64,000 nucleotides of DNA from NCBI GenBank assembly GCA_949130495.1, contig CASBWL010000422.1, forward strand, positions 124,001 through 188,000. The letters are read 5' to 3'. This document shows, piece after piece, positions 44,443-55,140 of this stretch. Origin of the DNA: Sambucus nigra (Eukaryota; Streptophyta; Magnoliopsida; Dipsacales; Adoxaceae). The notes under the pieces are model-generated. The model saw only the letters and a program-made list of their open reading frames with translations. It was not told the origin of the DNA and made no database searches. A program made the position numbers and the translations under genes. Position 1 is the stretch's first letter; each line of letters begins with the position of its first letter.

Positions 44443-46427
44443 CCATACAATTGACGGGGATTTGTAAACACCATAAAAAAATGAAGGACATATCACCATA
44501 AAATAAAATAAAAAGAAAAAAGAATATCATGATATGAAACCTGACTGAAATTCCTAGAGACCTTAGTCATTGGATTGTCACAATAGTTATGACACAATTG
44601 AAAACTGCTCCCAACATAACATATCACTTTACTAAGTGTGTTTATTACAACACATTTTAAATGAAAATAAAACTATATACAAGTTTTAGGTCCTCTATAA
44701 AGTAATGTTTATTACAATACATTCTATATTGTTGGAAATAAACTACGTTCAAATTCTAGTTCCTAACTTTAGTAAAGTTTTAGCAAGGGACTAATGTCAA
44801 ATTAATAAGAGTTTCACATTACAACAATTGACATAAATTGAACATTCAAATAAAATACTTATGGTTTTTATTTAAATAATACTACATTATCTAGGATACT
44901 TGCTTTTACAATTCTCATACAGAATATCAATTAAAGCAAAAAATAACAAAAAGAAAAAAGATGTTGAACACACTTTTGAGGTGACAAACAGTCGTGATTG
45001 ATTGGTCATTCCATTCAAAGTGGGCACTTTAGATAGGAGGGAACTAAAATACTATTGAGAAAAAAAATTTAAAAATAAAATCAAATTTACAACAGTTTCA
45101 TTTTTGGTAAAAGAGTAAAAGAAATGAAAAACAACACATATTACATGAAGATGGTAAATGAGTTTACCAGTCATTTTTGGGTATCTCTGCTTAAAATTGA
45201 TGTCCACCATCGATGGAAAATACTTCATTTTCTGAATATCCTTCTTCAACGTAATACAGAATTTTAATGGTTCATCCATAATTAAAGGCTCAGTATCCCA
45301 TACCAACTCATGTTTATACCTCGACACAGAACATTTCATGGGTTTGATCAACTCATGGGAAAAAATCTCTCTTTTTCATAACAATTCCATGAATATAAGG
45401 CATTGATGAATTAAACCCATCTATGTGTTTAGATCGTATAAATTTACAACAACTGAAAAAATCAAGGAATGAATTAACCCCAAGTGATAGATAAAAAAAA
45501 ACTAATAACATAAAATAGGGTAAATAAAAAGAGGCACCACATGAGTTATAAATTAATGCAATAAAAAAAGGAATACATTTGGCAAAAAAAAACTGCACAA
45601 TCTGATTTCATGAAGACATGGAGATGGGATAAAGAGTCCATTGATGGCTTTGGAGGGAGGTAAGGGTGAGATAAATGGATGAGTGGGAGAAATAAAGAGG
45701 GGGAGGAGAAACGTCAGGTAGAGAGAGGGGCAAGAGATTCTTCGTATAAGCGAGAAATGAAGAGACCATGGGTAGGAGGGGGAGGGCTTCTCTTAATTGT
45801 TATCCACGCGGACAACTTGAGAAAACAATAGAATTAATGGATGTAAATCATTTTATAAGAGAGTAGTTATAAGCCCGCGCGATGCATGGGCGAGGCGTAA
45901 TATGCAGAGCATAGGGAAAAAATATTTCTCAAAATTTCTAACAAAAATATCCTTCTTATTTACATTTGCATAAAATGCGAGTTTTAATTAAAAATGCAAA
46001 TTGTAGTTATTTAATTACAACTTATACTGATATAAAATATTATAATTTAAAACAATATATTAGAATCGAGTTTAAAAAGTCCCTTTCACACATTCATTTA
46101 GGTTTGCTTGCATTTTCTTTCTTGAAAGAGTTATCTCAATGCAAATGTAGGAATGATGTAGTTAAATGAGCCTAAACCTAGTGCCTTACCAAGTACCCAA
46201 GCCCAAACCCAAGCCTAGATCATTCTGAGCCCCGTTCAAAATATTGTCCAGTGTGTGTGTTTATTATTATCGTTATTATTTTTTGTACATACATTAGTTA
46301 TAATTATTTATTTTATTTATCCACATACACCCACACACACGCTAACAACCTATTCACCATAGACCCTACTACTATACAGTCACACACACCCAATGCACTC
46401 TACTACCTCACATTTTGAAATACCCAT

Positions 46428-46470
<43 letters not shown>

Positions 46471-46740
46471 TCATCTATTTCATCCTATAAACCCATATAA
46501 TACCGTATCTCTCCACCCATCATTAAATCACCAAACTCTAACAACCTTATACCAACTCGAAATAACCCCTTATACTAACCCGAACCAATTCCACAAACTG
46601 AAAGACCTTAACCCACGACGCCAACTCAATCTAAAACCCACTTGTTAACCCATACCCATTTCGACCACTGACCAGAACCAGCCTTCTGCCCTGACCCGAA
46701 CCACCTAAACTCGAACCTCATAAACTTCCGGCAACCTAAA
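44443..46740. other. intergenic, with weak exon-like sequence on the minus strand
   Basis: Between 45351 and about 45165 the minus strand reads MIKPMKCSVSRYKHELVWDT and on to KQRYPKMTG before a GTAAAC donor-like site; CT-rich leader-like sequence (45780-45660 on the minus strand) lies upstream. I cannot assign a family and no further exon was found. A GC-rich imperfect palindrome, GCCCGCGCGATGCATGGGC, stands at 45873-45891. A (CT)n run is at 46433-46462. Confidence 0.3.
46433..46462. repeat. (CT)n microsatellite
   Basis: About 15 CT units. Confidence 0.95.
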
Positions 46741-46749
46741 ATATATACC

Positions 46750-48945
46750 TACAAAGGGGTATCTTTGTAAACATTACCCTTGAAAATTTTGACTACCAAA
46801 ATATTACCCTTGAAAATTTTGAGTTCCCCATCTTTTTCTATTTATAAATTGATCCCTCTTTTACTTTAATTCAAACAAAGGGGTATCTTTGTAAACATAC
46901 CTACAATATCCTCACTCTCACCACAAACCCCATATGGTCACCTCACTACCCAATCTCCCAATATCCTCACTCCCTAGCTTTTCCCCCGTGTCCCCCTCCC
47001 ATGGTAAGCTATATCTCTCTCACCCGCCTATGCCCCTCGCTCTCTCTCTCTCTATCTCACGCACTCTCATGCACACTTCATTGGTGTGATTTTACAATGT
47101 TCTTATGTAGATATGCTTTCTTAGAGTTTTTTATATATGGATTTAAGGTTTTTATTATTTTTGTATAAATTTTCGTAAATATTCTTTCTTAGGGCTTTTG
47201 GAATGGAGTTTTCATGTTGTTAATGCTTTTGTTTTTTCTCTTAGTCAAGTAAGTACTCTTCATTTCAATTAATTGCATCAATATAACTCTAGCCTATCTT
47301 ATTGTTATTTTTTTCCATAATGTTTATTGTATAGAGAACCTACTCTATTACCATGCTAAGAGTTAAGAGTTATAACTTACTTTTGATGTGTCCTTTATTT
47401 GGCTTGCTATAGTGAATGTTTAGGGGATGCGATAAGTGAAGTTGGATGGAAGGCATCGTAGGCCTCTGTTATGCAAGGTAAATATCATATTTTCTTTATT
47501 ATATCTCATAGACACAGAGCATATATTTTTGTGGTTTATGGTTTTTTAATTAGTAATATTTTCTCTATTACTTTTATTAGTTTTGGTCATATTGTTGCTG
47601 AAATTACATTGCCTCTTTATTTGTTATTTTTTTTGCCATATTGTTACTGAAAAATTGTGTTTTGTATGGGTGTGTGTTCTTTGGACATGGCTTAGTAGCA
47701 GTGTGTTGTTTCTTATACTCTATAGTAATGAGGATGGCGTATAATGAGTTTTATGACTTGTTAATTTATGGATTCTTATTTATATAAATGATTTTTATGT
47801 ACTATGTTATTAAGTTGGATCCATTTATTTGACTTCTGCATTTTTTAAGAATATGAAATATATCTCCATGTTTTGAGATTGGGTGAGTTGGACCTACTAC
47901 AAAAGCGTTTATTTAATTCACTAATATTTGATCTTTGTAGATTTATAATTCAAACGCTCATAGCTTTGCAATCTAATATTCTTTTATGGTTCAGGATTTT
48001 AGCAGGAAATTCTTGGCAGTCCTTAATGCTCTCAATTTGTTGAGGAGAGGTAATTGAGGTCTAGATTTCTTTTCTTTGTTTGGATGCAATATAATATTCT
48101 TATGTTATGCGCATACTTCAAGACTCTTGGTTTAGTCCTCAATGTTAAGATTATCTTATCTCTCTCAGATTCTAATACTTTTAATTAAATTACATTCAAT
48201 TTTATGTCATTCTACAATTCCCAGTAGTGAGTAATCACATTCAATTTTATGCCATTTTGCAATTCACTACGTTTGTTCAATTCTTATGAGTAATCACATT
48301 TTGCACTTGTGATTGAACTTAATTTACTTCATTGCTTACATAACTGATGTTTTGATTGGTTTATTTTTAGGACCTTTTCATTTGAAATTTTAATTGGGAT
48401 CTGTTCATTTCAATCTCATATGCCGGTCACTCAGTGTAAGCATACACACGCATATTACTCTATTTATAGTTAAAAGTGGTTGAATTTATGGGTTTGTATA
48501 TGTCTGTATAAGTGAAAGTGTTGAGATGCTATATTTTATTATCAATATATTGATCAGTTATTGAAAACGGTTATTCGCATCTCTGAATTACGACATCATG
48601 TCCTATTGATCATCTTATGATCAAGTTGTTCAATCGAAATTTTACTTATATGCTCTATTTTACAGAGGTTATGTCCTATTGATCAACTTATGATCATGTC
48701 CTATAAAAATGTGTGTGCCATAGCCATTAGGTCCACTAGATCATCGATAATTCACTTATATGCTCTATTTTAATATCATCATGAACCGCCCTGAAGATAA
48801 AATTAAGTTTGGATTTAAATTTCATATTATGTTTTGTTCCAATATGAATTATTTATTTTTGGAAATTACTTTGTTCTATTTTTTTGACACCATATTACAT
48901 GAAAGAGTGATCTCATTTTTGTTCTTGTTTGACCTGTTAATGTTA
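46750..48945. other. region without a recognised gene; short duplications
   Basis: AAAGGGGTATCTTTGTAAAC occurs at 46754 and 46876. Two stretches with plausible splice borders, ending GTTATGCAAG|GTAAAT near 47480 and TTCAG|GATTTTAGC near 47996 to GAGAG|GTAATT near 48049, could be exons of a non-coding or decayed gene; the second reads DFSRKFLAVLNALNLLRR. A duplicated TGTCCTATTGATCA block lies at 48600-48700. Confidence 0.3.
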
Positions 48946-49069
48946 CACATGTGTATCCATATATATTGTCGAAAATAGGTTCATAAATGTTGTATCCATA
49001 TACATTGTCCAAAATAGGTTCATATAGGTTCATAAAAGTTGTTGTCCTTTGATCATAGAGGTTCATATC
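48946..49069. repeat. minisatellite, left part
   Basis: Units containing TGTATCCATATACATTGTCC, AAAATAGGTTCATA and CCTTTGATCATA repeat here. The array resumes at 54010 on the other side of R4, showing that R4 inserted into it. Confidence 0.85.
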
Positions 49070-50173
49070 TGTAAGGACATAATTCTCATGTCCGTTATCT
49101 TACAGTTTTATATGTCATACGCCGCTACATTCGGCTACATCTGGCACGTCTCTACACGATCGCTCACGACGGCCTCTATCCGAATTCCAAGCATCAAGCA
49201 TTCAACAACTCCTAAATGTGTCCCTCATCTGCCGCAACGACTTCACGTTCCTTGATTTTAGGCACGGAATGCAAGTGGAACGCAAGGGAAGTCAAAACAG
49301 TGAAAAAAGGCTTGATAGGGAAGTTCAAGGGCATTTTCGTAATTTCACATCCATAGTCCGGAGGTCTGGTCAACTTGAAAGTTAAAGATCTCGCCGCAAC
49401 GAAGATACTGGAAAAAACGGCACCTCAATCCGAGCTACGATGAAGAAGTTATGACCTTTTGAAGTTGGAGAAAATTCCTTGAAGAATGCTGTTTTTTTAA
49501 CCTCATACCAGGATGGGAACACCAAACCGGTTCGGTGTACCCCAGATGGGGTTCGGTGTACCTGTACGCTGATAAGTTTTTAAGAGTTTTAACAAAGCGG
49601 GATTCTTCATATTTTTTCCTATAAATACCAACTTCGGGGGAGTTGTTTTGCAAGACTTTAGAAGACGTTTTTGAGAGTCCAAATACCTCTAGTCTTCATA
49701 TTTTTGAGTCCCAAGACTCATGTTTTGATTCACACAATTGCCAAACCTTTGTGAATCTTTTTGGTAACCCAAGAACACAACCTTGTGTTTGTTCAAACCT
49801 TTGTGGAGAGATCTTTGCAACCGAGGGCTGCGTGTCATTGCCGAGGGAGTCTCTACAAAGATTTATGACTGCGTGTCATTCAGGAGTGCTGCGGTTCTTC
49901 CTTTGTTGATTGGACTGAGGTTCATGTGGGTTCGCTGCGTGTGGATTCATTGCTGTATTTCATTGTAAATCTTGTAAGTTGCGATTTACTCTTTATAGTG
50001 AAATAAAAGGTTTTGCCCTTGCGGGGGATTTTTCCTTAAACTTGGTGTCGCATGATTTAATTGCTTATGGGTTGACACACACACGCACTTTTAGATGCAT
50101 GTTTAGGGGCTGAAATTAAATAAGTTTTCCAAAGTTGAATTTTGCGAAGTTTACTTAATATCACGCATTCTCA
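49070..50173 (+). repeat. R4 5' LTR
   Basis: It starts TGTAAGGACATAATTC and ends CACGCATTCTCA. Within it are the block shared with R3 (about 49320-49460), CCAAACCGGTTCGGTGTACC at 49523-49542, a TATA box and an AATAAA signal (50002-50007). Short frames at 49435-49909 are identical in both LTRs and are not taken as genes. Confidence 0.95.
49620..49627 (+). promoter_or_regulatory. R4 LTR TATA box
   Basis: TATAAATA about 550 bp into the LTR, about 380 bp before AATAAA; the same pair occurs in the 3' LTR (TATA at 53456). Confidence 0.7.
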
Positions 50174-50460
50174 AATTGGTATCAGAGCGGGTTACTCTAA
50201 ATTATCGAGTGATCTTGATTTTTAAAGTTTTTTTTTCCTGATACAATTTGACTTCTCACATCGGGTTACGCTAATTTATCGCGTGATCCTGATTTTCAAC
50301 GTTTTTTTTTGTGATACAATTTGACTTCTCACGTCGTCAAATTGGTATCAGAGCGGGTTACGCTAATTTATCGCGTGATCCTGATTTTCAACGTTTTTTT
50401 TGTGATACAATTTGACTTCTCACGTCGTCAAATTGGTATCAGAGCAGGTTGCGCAAATTT
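50174..50460 (+). repeat. R4 leader with three primer binding sites in a tandem repeat
   Basis: TGGTATCAGAGC, complementary to tRNA-iMet, occurs at 50177-50188, 50343-50354 and 50434-50445. The surrounding unit (GGGTTACGCTAATTTATCGC to TTTGACTTCTCAC) recurs at about 50189, 50263, 50355 and 50445, spacing 74-92 bp; the second unit has lost its primer motif. Only the first site is next to the LTR. Confidence 0.92.
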
Positions 50461-50521
50461 ATCGCGTATTCCTATTTTTCGCAAAAATTGTGTGATATTG
50501 ATTTTAAAAAAAAACAGTTTT

Positions 50522-51418
50522 ATGAAAAATCGCAATTTTTCAATGGAACGCCCATTTAATGAGGAGCCTATTTTTGAAAAATTTCACGACCGTGCTGAAA
50601 AATTAAAAAGTTTGAATTTGAAACTTTGCAAAAGAATTAAAGTTTTGGAAAAAGAAAATTCTCTCTTTAAAAGTAAGATTGAATATTTGCAAGAGTTTCA
50701 AACTCAAAGTGATATTTGTCGTGAGCACTTTGGTAATTTGTGTACTGATTTTGATTCTTTAAAAATTGCCAAAAAGAAGAGTGATGAGAGAGTACTAGTT
50801 TTAGAGAAGGAATTGGAGGACTTAAAAAATTCTAGGGTTCCCGTTTGTGCCGTCGAGGATAAAAAATTAATCGATGATTTTACGGCACGCGAAAAGACTC
50901 TTAGGAATAAGTTTGTTTTAATTGAGGGGGAGCGTGATAAACTGTTAAGTTTAATTGATAATTTGAAGAAGGCGTCCCTTAATTTGGAAGAGTCTAATTC
51001 TTTGCTTGAGTCAAAAATTTTGAAGTTAAAAAATGATTTGACAGACTCAAGTAGGTTTGATAGTGATGGTAATGGCTCATCGTGTTCTCATGCTTCTAAT
51101 GCTAAAGCCAAAACCATTATTTGTTTTAGAGGGTCAACTAATTCCAAGGACGCTAGAAAAGATCACACTTTCGGTGTCATCCCACCCGTTTACACATGCT
51201 CATATTGTGGTAGGAATGGTCACCTTAGGCGATTTTGTTTTGATCTTGGAAGAGGTCCTAGGAATTCGAAGTCTAGTATTTTGTTGGTTCCCAAAACCCC
51301 TTGTCGACGTGTTTCATCCATTTGGGTTAGGAAATCACTTTTGGTGGAACTAGATTTTATACAAGTTGATTCTCATTTGCTTGCACATGATTCTTCTCTT
51401 GCAATATCATATAGATGA
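50522..51418 (+). CDS. R4 gag-like protein with coiled coil and CCHC zinc knuckle
   Basis: The frame is open from 50321, but the first part is primer-site repeat, so I take the ATG at 50522 (298 aa); another in-frame ATG is at 50543. Residues about 20-190 are heptad-like and charged (LNLKLCKRIKVLEKENSLF, RVLVLEKELEDLKN, LLESKILKLKNDL), predicting a long coiled coil. Residues 226-239 are CSYCGRNGHLRRFC, a CX2CX4HX4C nucleic-acid-binding knuckle. Together they resemble the C-terminal half of gag of Sirevirus-type copia elements; the N-terminal gag domain, protease, integrase and reverse transcriptase are missing. It might bind the element RNA or join capsids of a relative. That it is intact in a young element suggests it is, or was recently, expressed. 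Confidence 0.7.
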   Translation: MKNRNFSMERPFNEEPIFEKFHDRAEKLKSLNLKLCKRIKVLEKENSLFKSKIEYLQEFQTQSDICREHFGNLCTDFDSLKIAKKKSDERVLVLEKELEDLKNSRVPVCAVEDKKLIDDFTAREKTLRNKFVLIEGERDKLLSLIDNLKKASLNLEESNSLLESKILKLKNDLTDSSRFDSDGNGSSCSHASNAKAKTIICFRGSTNSKDARKDHTFGVIPPVYTCSYCGRNGHLRRFCFDLGRGPRNSKSSILLVPKTPCRRVSSIWVRKSLLVELDFIQVDSHLLAHDSSLAISYR

Positions 51419-52892
51419 TTGTGTTTGCATGTTTGTCATACACTAGTTGTGGTTTCATGATTTATATTTGCTAGTGTTATGACATGTACCTTTTGTATAT
51501 ATTTTATTTTGAAAAATTTTGAGAAAAGCACAAAAAGATTTTATTTTGATAATATTTTTGAAAAATTCAAAATGAGATTTGCCTTTTATGGATGAGCATT
51601 TAAGATAGCCAAGTCACAACTTCATTTCATATATCCATGTGACTGTTTGATAGAGATTTGAGAGGCTACATCATTTCATCCATGTGCTTAACATTGATTG
51701 GAGTCCTTGAGATGTAATTAGTGATATTTCCTACATGCTTGACTCCTATATCCTTTATTGCACACATGCACGACTATATTTGATTATTGCACTTGTCAAT
51801 CTCATGTTGGCTTGAGTGTTTCCATCTCAATCCTGTCTATACAATGTATAAAATGCGATAAAACTTGACAAGATTGGATTGCATGTAAAAACCGTTTTGG
51901 TGAGACTGTGTGATAATTTGCATAACGGAGAGGGGCTGCGAAAGTTGATTCTTATCCTTTGCGCAAAAGCCACCGTTAAAAAAAAAAAAGGACCTAAAAA
52001 ATGGAGGAATTGTAATATCCGAGGTCCTAAGAGGTTAAAAGAGCCCGAAAAAATTTAAAGGCAATAAAAAGCAATACCTGCCAAATATGGGCCATTTAGG
52101 TTTCACGCAATTCTCCAAAGTTTGAGAATTTAGTATACCTCTATTCAAAATATAAATCTGAGGGAGTTTGGTTGGAGATTGATAACGGGTTTGCACTTCC
52201 TTGAAAGTCCTGAAAAAGCATGAAAATCATTTTGGACGTTATTGGTGTAGAAATCACTTTGAGCTTTGATTTGTAGATTTGATATAGTCAATGTCTTATA
52301 TTTCCTATCTCTTACACCAAAGGAAGCATTTGAGTTCATTCGTTAGGAATATCCAATATTCATCGTGCACATATGTCATGTTTGTATGCTTTGATTTTCC
52401 TATCGAATTTTGATCACACACATTCTTTTACGCTATCACCGACTTGGTTGTTTTATGTTCATTCATGGTGTGATTTTATACCGTGACACCCCGATTTTGC
52501 TTGTTTGATTCATTCTTCTTATTTGTCTATTTGGGGACATCATAAAAAGGGGGAGAAAGAATTATCATGTTATGGGGGAGTTTGAATTTTGGGGGAGTTT
52601 TGAGATTTGACTTATGCTTATCATATATTGGTATCTATGTTTATCTCATTTCAAACTCGATACGTCACTTGGTATTTTTTTTCTTTTTCTCATGTGTGTA
52701 GGTACCACAATGATGATCTCTGAATTGCACACCCTGATGAGAAAAGATTTGAGATTCCTGAACATTTGAAGAACAAACGATGAAGACTATTCATTTGTAC
52801 CTTTTCCAGTTTTGGGTTCATGGGAGGGTAGATTTGTATAGGCAATTTCATATTTGATAATTCTGATTTTTTATGTATGTACCGGCATAGAC
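51419..52892 (+). other. R4 3' internal region, non-coding
   Basis: No pol motif on either strand. The sequence is AT-rich with an A-run near 51980 and a GGGGGAG-rich stretch at 52540-52600. Confidence 0.6.
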
Positions 52893-52905
52893 ATAGGGGG
52901 AGATT
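52893..52905 (+). promoter_or_regulatory. R4 polypurine tract
   Basis: ATAGGGGGAGATT lies immediately before the 3' LTR start TGTAAGG. Confidence 0.88.
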
Positions 52906-54009
52906 TGTAAGGACATAATTCTCATGTCCGTTATCTTACAGTTTTGTATGTCATACGCCGCTACATTCGGCTACATCTGGCACGTCTCTACACGATCGCT
53001 CACGACGGCCTCTATCCGAATTCCAAGCATCAAGCATTCAACAACTCCTAAATGTGTCCCTCATCTGCCGCAACGACTTCACGTTCCTTGATTTTAGGCA
53101 CGGAATGCAAGTGGAACGCAAGGGAAGTCAAAACAGTGAAAAAAGGCTTGATAGGGAAGTTCAAGGGCATTTTCGTAATTTCACATCCATAGTCCGGAGG
53201 TCTGGTCAACTTGAAAGTTAAAGATCTCGCCGCAACGAAGATACTGGAAAAAACGGCACCTCAATCCGAGCTACGATGAAGAAGTTATGACCTTTTGAAG
53301 TTGGAGAAAATTCCTTGAAGAATGCTGTTTTTTTAACCTCATACCAGGATGGGAACACCAAACCGGTTCGGTGTACCCCAGATGGGGTTCGGTGTACCTG
53401 TACGCTGATAAGTTTTTAAGAGTTTTAACAAAGCGGGATTCTTCATATTTTTTCCTATAAATACCAACTTCGGGGGAGTTGTTTTGCAAGACTTTAGAAG
53501 ACGTTTTTGAGAGTCCAAATACCTCTAGTCTTCATATTTTTGAGTCCCAAGACTCATGTTTTGATTCACACAATTGCCAAACCTTTGTGAATCTTTTTGG
53601 TAACCCAAGAACACAACCTTGTGTTTGTTCAAACCTTTGTGGAGAGATCTTTGCAACCGAGGGCTGCGTGTCATTGCCGAGGGAGTCTCTACAAAGATTT
53701 ATGACTGCGTGTCATTCAGGAGTGCTGCGGTTCTTCCTTTGTTGATTGGACTGAGGTTCATGTGGGTTCGCTGCGTGTGGATTCATTGCTGTATTTCATT
53801 GTAAATCTTGTAAGTTGCGATTTACTCTTTATAGTGAAATAAAAGGTTTTGCCCTTGCGGGGGATTTTTCCTTAAACTTGGTGTCGCATGATTTAATTGC
53901 TTATGGGTTGACACACACACGCACTTTTAGATGCATGTTTAGGGGCTGAAATTAAATAAGTTTTCCAAAGTTGAATTTTGCGAAGTTTACTTAATATCAC
54001 GCATTCTCA
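52906..54009 (+). repeat. R4 3' LTR
   Basis: Same length as the 5' LTR and practically identical to it. It is followed directly by the ATATC duplication. Confidence 0.95.
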
Positions 54010-54190
54010 ATATCTATTGTATCCATATACTTTGTCTAAAATAGGTTCATATAGGTTCATAATTGACGTGGTCCTTTGATCATATAGGTTCATAACTACT
54101 GTATCCATATACATTGTCCAAAATAGGTTCATATAGGTTCATAACAGCTGTGGTCCTTTGATCATATAGGTTCATAACTACTGCTCATTT
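54010..54190. repeat. minisatellite, right part
   Basis: Units of roughly 80 bp (TGTATCCATATAC, AAAATAGGTTCATATAGG, TCCTTTGATCATATAGGTTC) repeat about twice more after R4. Confidence 0.88.
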
Positions 54191-54327
54191 TACTGTTATG
54201 TATTCTGTGTTGATAGAAGAGGCATGCAAAAATGTGGGAAATGTTTGTGTGTTGATAGAAAAGGCAGGAATAACAATTAGAACATGCCATAGACCACAAA
54301 CTATGTGATTTAGTGTTGAATGATATC

Positions 54328-54340
54328 ATACATACATACA

Positions 54341-54370
<30 letters not shown>
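54328..54370. repeat. (CATA)n microsatellite
   Basis: About ten CATA units. Confidence 0.95.
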
Positions 54371-54372
<2 letters not shown>

Positions 54373-54905
54373 CAGTAAGGAGAATGCAAGACATCTGAAA
54401 ATATTATAAGTCGCTGAAGCCTATCAGCTAATTCACGACTCGCGATATTTGGTAAGGTCAAACGCTTGTGTCCTCGAGCATCTGCTACTTAGTACGTGTT
54501 TGATGGCTCGTAGTATTATGAGGCAATGTATGTGAGGAGCAGTAGAAGTAAAGACCATCATTACTACTCCCTATGTGTTTGTTTATATCTCTCAATAATA
54601 ATTTTATAGATTAAGTACTTCTTGATTTGATGAACTCTGATATCTATTGGAGACCATATGTCACTGATGCATTGCAATATTTTTGTGGTAGCTCACTTGA
54701 ACAGCCTCATCATATCTCCCTCTCTTTTTGTTTAGTTTTTTTTTAAAACCTAGAGCTATTGACATGTATGAGATTCAAATGTTTGAAATCTCCTTTTTTT
54801 GTTCAAATCGTATTTTTTTTGTTGATCTAATTTTTTTCAGCAAAAGTGATTCTCCCACCCACCCCACACATCGAACGCAGCACAACCAGAGAATCCATCA
54901 CTATT

Positions 54906-55140
54906 ATGGGTAAGATCTGATTTTTTTTACATGAAACAGAGTTTTTTGGACATGAAAATTAGTTTTTTTTGGACATAAAACATAGTTTTTTTATATAGAC
55001 TTAACCACGGGTAAGATCTGATGTTTTTTTTTGGACATGAAGCTGATTATTCTTTTTTGGACTTGACCATCGGTAAGATCTGGTGTTGTTTTTTACATGA
55101 AATCGAGTTTTTTTTACTTGACCATTGATAAGATTTGATG
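54906..55140. repeat. degenerate tandem repeat, GGTAAGATCTGATG unit
   Basis: GGTAAGATCTG followed by a T-run and GACATGAA recurs near 54908, 55010, 55072 and, diverged, 55126. Spacing is irregular (about 55-100 bp). Confidence 0.75.

Larger units (their letters stand above)
49070..54009 (+). mobile_element. R4: young LTR retroelement with a gag-like fragment only
   Basis: LTRs at 49070-50173 and 52906-54009 are both exactly 1104 bp; by eye I see one difference (A at 49110, G at 52946). The 5-bp duplication ATATC is perfect at 49065-49069 and 54010-54014. The internal region of 2.7 kb has repeated tRNA-iMet sites, one coiled-coil/zinc-knuckle ORF and a purine tract, but no pol. The ORF style suggests a Sirevirus-type Ty1-copia relative; this is inference. 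The near-identity of the LTRs indicates a very recent insertion. Confidence 0.95.

Noticed and set aside
47405..48050. Exon-like segments that recall ribosomal-protein sequence (GDAISEVGWK)
   Set aside because: The match is short, ends at a stop after three more residues and no further exon supports it; mentioned only as part of the region entry.
49435..49968. Three frames identical to those at 53271-53804, which looks like a duplicated gene
   Set aside because: They lie within the two LTRs of R4 and are identical only because the LTRs are.
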